Assembly (NCBI GenBank): GCA_034190875.2
Contig: CM067344.1
Location: forward strand, 26,990,414-27,054,413
Length of the DNA: 64,000 bases
Source: Urechis unicinctus
Taxonomy: Eukaryota > Annelida > Polychaeta > Xenopneusta > Urechidae
Direction: 5' to 3'
Part shown: piece after piece, positions 60,801-64,000 of the stretch
Numbering within the stretch: the stretch's first letter is position 1
Layout: each line of letters starts with the position of its first letter
Notes under the pieces: generated by a model
The model's input: only the letters and a program-made list of their open reading frames with translations
Told to the model about the DNA's origin: nothing
Database searches by the model: none
Made by a program: the position numbers and the translations under genes

Positions 60801-63800
60801 GAAATGAATTCACAGGGACAGAAACCTATACAAGCACATGGGGAAAATGAATGTGACATAAATTCATGATTAAATTACATTCTCAAAAAGTCAATCATTC
60901 AACACGTCAACATGAGGTTGGTAGTGCTTACCAGGATACAGTTGCATGCCGTGACTCACGAACGACAAGCGTAGCACCGAACTCTCATGGCCTTCAAAAG
61001 TCTACAGAAAAAGCAGATGAGATGACAGAGTAACTTTTCATGGATCTATCAATAATTGATTGCTATATTCTGGTGAGGCTTTTAGGGCAGATCAATATAG
61101 CATTATTTTTCTGACCTTGACACATGAAAAGTCAGAGAGGGCCCATATTTTGATGGTTGTATCTGCAGAAGCTGTGGCCAGACACTATTAACAGAACAAA
61201 CATCAGAATAACATTCACATAACGAAAATTGTACAACTCCTGACCAGATAATCAATGATATATTGACATATTACATAGTTGTTTACATCAAAGATCCTGT
61301 TGCTATTGAGAAAAATGTGGAGTCAGTAGGTGTTTTATAACACAACACAAAGCCATGCCAGCCAAAGGGCGCTACATACCTGATCAACAGGAGAGAACTG
61401 GACACACCAGATGCCGCGCTTGTGACCGCGAAACACGCCCAGAAGTGCCAGGTCACTGCCTCGCCATAGCTGACAACACACATTAGAAAGTCAATGATGA
61501 ATCTGACTTGCAATACACATGTCATGATGAATGATAAAGGAAATAAAACGTTTATTCCTATTGCATTTTTTTTCTGGGCAGTTAAAAAATTGTTTGAGTG
61601 GGTAACTAAGCCAGGTCACCTGCCCTGATGACGGGTGATTATTTTAGTTAACTTCCACCCCTGCAGTAAGGGCTTTGTCATCATTATAACTTTATCACAT
61701 CATTAGAATGAAGTTTCAGGACCATGATTCTGTGACTGGTAATCATTGGAAGTAATATAATAAATTGACTTTCCTAAACAGCATCAAGTTTAAAATTACG
61801 GCCCTACCTTTGCCGTTCTGTCCTGAGAGCCTGTTGCTATCAGTTTATCATTGGGAGACACAGCAACTGAGTTGATGTCCTTCTCGTGGGCTTTTTCAGT
61901 CACGCGTGCTGTGAGACTGGTGACAGAGTCAAGACTCAACTTGGGCAAACGCCAAGACTTCAGAGTCAAATCCTCACTGCCACTCACAATGAAAGAGCCA
62001 TTCAGTCTGTTCCAACAGATACATCAATATAAGATATACGTGGTAACAACAAAAACAAATTACGATGCTGTCCTTATATTTGTGTCATAGTTCAAGGAAT
62101 TGTAACAATGAATCATTACATTACTGATCATGACCAAAAAGGGCTGCATGCCTAAAACGCTTTGAGGTGAGCTAGGAGGGGTATACAGAAATGGAATGGG
62201 AGGTGTCCAGGGAATGCGATGGGAGGTGAGAGATATATGGCAGCATATGGAGGATGTAGCGAGAGACGGCTATATACCCGACTCAGCACCGCTAGACAGC
62301 TGAACCCTTGAAGGGTGGGGTTAGATCTGTATGTGTATGATTAGGGTACCTGGAAAATGCAGCAGCCAGGACAGAGTGTGTGTGACCAGTAGCTACAGCC
62401 ACACACACGAGGCCTCCTGTGCCATTCTGCCACACCCTCACACTCTTGTCCTGAAACATGGCAGAAACCGAGGGACTGTGAGGATTACAGTGAGACATGA
62501 TCAGATGGATGACAAGGTGGATCAGCCAAATGACAGGAGTCGAAGCTACCAACTCAGGTAGCAAACTAATGAACACATTTGAAGAATTCATGATAACAGT
62601 GTTTTGATATACACACAGTGAAACCTGTGATTGTAAACTTCACGATATCACCCATATTTTGGTATAACACGATGAGTGATTGTACCCACTCTGTACTCTA
62701 ATCTAGTATTCAACCCCACTTTTCATGATGCTAGTTCACAGACCCAAATGATCATATTATAACGTGGTTTCACTGTAAGTTAATGGAATTTTGACCAAAC
62801 AGAAGAATTCACAATATCCTCTCATCTCATCTCACCTTAGAGCCACTGAGCAGGAGATTGCGTTGGTGCGACACGTCCAGACACATGACAGTGTCTGTGT
62901 GTCCATGCAGGATTTGACAGCTCCATGTGTTGGCGTCAAACACCTTGAGACGTTCGCTGTTAGTGGCCACAGCTAAGTGGGAGTCGTTGGCGCTGAAGAA
63001 CTTCATGTCCAGAATGTCATCATTGTAACCGGCGTACTGAAAGTCAATCACACACATTGTAAATGGTGAATAATGGATATTAATCATAACATTTCTTGTG
63101 ACAACAGCGATGGAAAAATATAAAATATCAACTGCAATGAACGATTATAAAACAGTATTCATTACATAATTCCATTATCAATCAGTGAAAAACTGAAAAG
63201 GGAAATTTATAATCAACAACTATCGATTCCTTAAAGTATATCATCCATAAAAGGTACCTGTCTATTGAGGTGAAGGTCATCCAAGGAATACTGCAGAATG
63301 TTGTGATCGTATGTAACCACGGTAACTACATCATCAACCAAACTGACACTAACGATAGATTTTGAATCTTCGTTATCATCATCTTTAGACGAATTTGAGC
63401 TCACACAAGCCTTGGTGTAAACTGAAGAACCAGTTGCCACATTCCAAATTTGCAGCACTCCTGTAGCAAGAAAGAAAATTGTACAGTACGCAAGAGAAGG
63501 TAGCTATTGATGAGAGAAAGGATGTGTATGAATTAAGTGACAGATTTAGTACCACAACACTCCCTCACTTCAACAATAGTACCTGTTCTAACATATTCCC
63601 ATTCAGGCACCAAACATACAGACCCCTTACAACTGCCCAGCTGTCTGCATTAGCCATGGCAGTATAAAATGTCCATGTAAAATAATATCATGCGAAGATA
63701 ATGGAAGATATAAGTAGTCAAAACACGTGTCCACTGATGGTCAGACACAGGGCAGTGTTACCTTTGCTTCCTCCTGTTATAAGATGAGGCTGTGGAGAGG

Positions 63801-64000
63801 TGACGTTTAGAACTGGTATAGTACCCCTCCCTCGCTGGCAAGAGTACAGCCCCCTCTAGGGACTATTCACAGCAACACAACGTAGCTCATCATAGCAAAT
63901 AATGGTGTAAGCTTCAACCACATGAGAACAGAACCATGTGTGCGACTTACTTCATACACAGCCACAGTCTTCTCCTTCTTGTGCTTTTGCAAATCCCAAA
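57900..64000 (-). CDS. TBL3: TBL3 / UTP13, WD40 protein of the SSU processome, 16 exons, 5' partial
   Basis: Minus-strand exons in transcript order: 64000-63951, 63862-63762, 63460-63258, 63036-62836, 62450-62350, 62006-61808, 61469-61380, 61184-61116, 61001-60932, 60679-60523, 59774-59716, 59565-59462, 59234-59160, 58925-58767, 58408-58321 and 58167-57900 (stop TGA 57902-57900). All have GT-AG sites. The product matches transducin beta-like 3 from about the first quarter onward. WD40 repeats are visible (CQILHGHTDTVMCLDVS, EKDINSVAVSPNDKLIATGS, LLGVFRGHKRGIWCVQFSP, ECVKTLDAHEDKVW), followed by the C-terminal helical UTP13 domain with STWNTNSRHCHEAQCVLSVL, and an extra Lys-rich tail of about 88 residues that is probably a nucleolar targeting signal. 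UTP13 acts in the UTP-B subcomplex in pre-18S rRNA processing. Exons 2 and 9 of this list each have a one-base length error relative to frame (see findings). The N-terminal exons lie beyond 64000. Confidence 0.95.

Overview
The window is eukaryotic nuclear DNA, most likely from a marine invertebrate animal (a lophotrochozoan such as a mollusc, or an early-branching deuterostome; I cannot resolve this from sequence alone). The signs are two intron-rich animal genes with GT-AG splice sites, decayed LINE and PIF/Harbinger remnants, and long (TA)n, (GTAT)n, (GT)n and (CT)n microsatellites.

Layout. From 1 to about 51 kb there is no gene I can name. This AT-rich stretch holds many microsatellite arrays, mutually related diverged repeat segments, a LINE reverse-transcriptase fragment (38.2-38.8 kb, minus), a decayed PIF/Harbinger-type transposon with matching inverted ends (40.5-42.15 kb), and an unclassified broken protein-coding island that may be virus-like (26.1-27.75 kb). 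Three smaller coding-like or promoter-like islands (1.3-1.8, 18.6-18.9 and 19.85-20.13 kb) remain unidentified.

From 51.8 to 64 kb there are two convergent genes. On the plus strand (51,820-56,287) lies a seven-exon gene for a Gfo/Idh/MocA-family NAD(P)-dependent oxidoreductase of about 336 residues, with Rossmann motif, EKP motif and a Lys/Asp/His catalytic set. On the minus strand (57,900-64,000, 5' end outside the window) lie the last 16 coding exons of TBL3/UTP13, a WD40 protein of the small-subunit processome in nucleolar pre-rRNA processing. Nothing suggests the two genes share a pathway; about 1.6 kb separates their stop codons.

The most striking feature is a minisatellite of roughly 26 copies (54.66-55.6 kb) that fills intron 4 of the oxidoreductase gene. 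Its unit matches the 3' splice site plus the first ~20 coding bases of exon 5, the exon that carries the catalytic Asp and His. The array therefore presents many decoy acceptors, and the copy abutting the exon lacks the AG where the reading frame needs it. TBL3 also shows two single-base frame disruptions, so residual assembly errors must be considered alongside real allelic damage.
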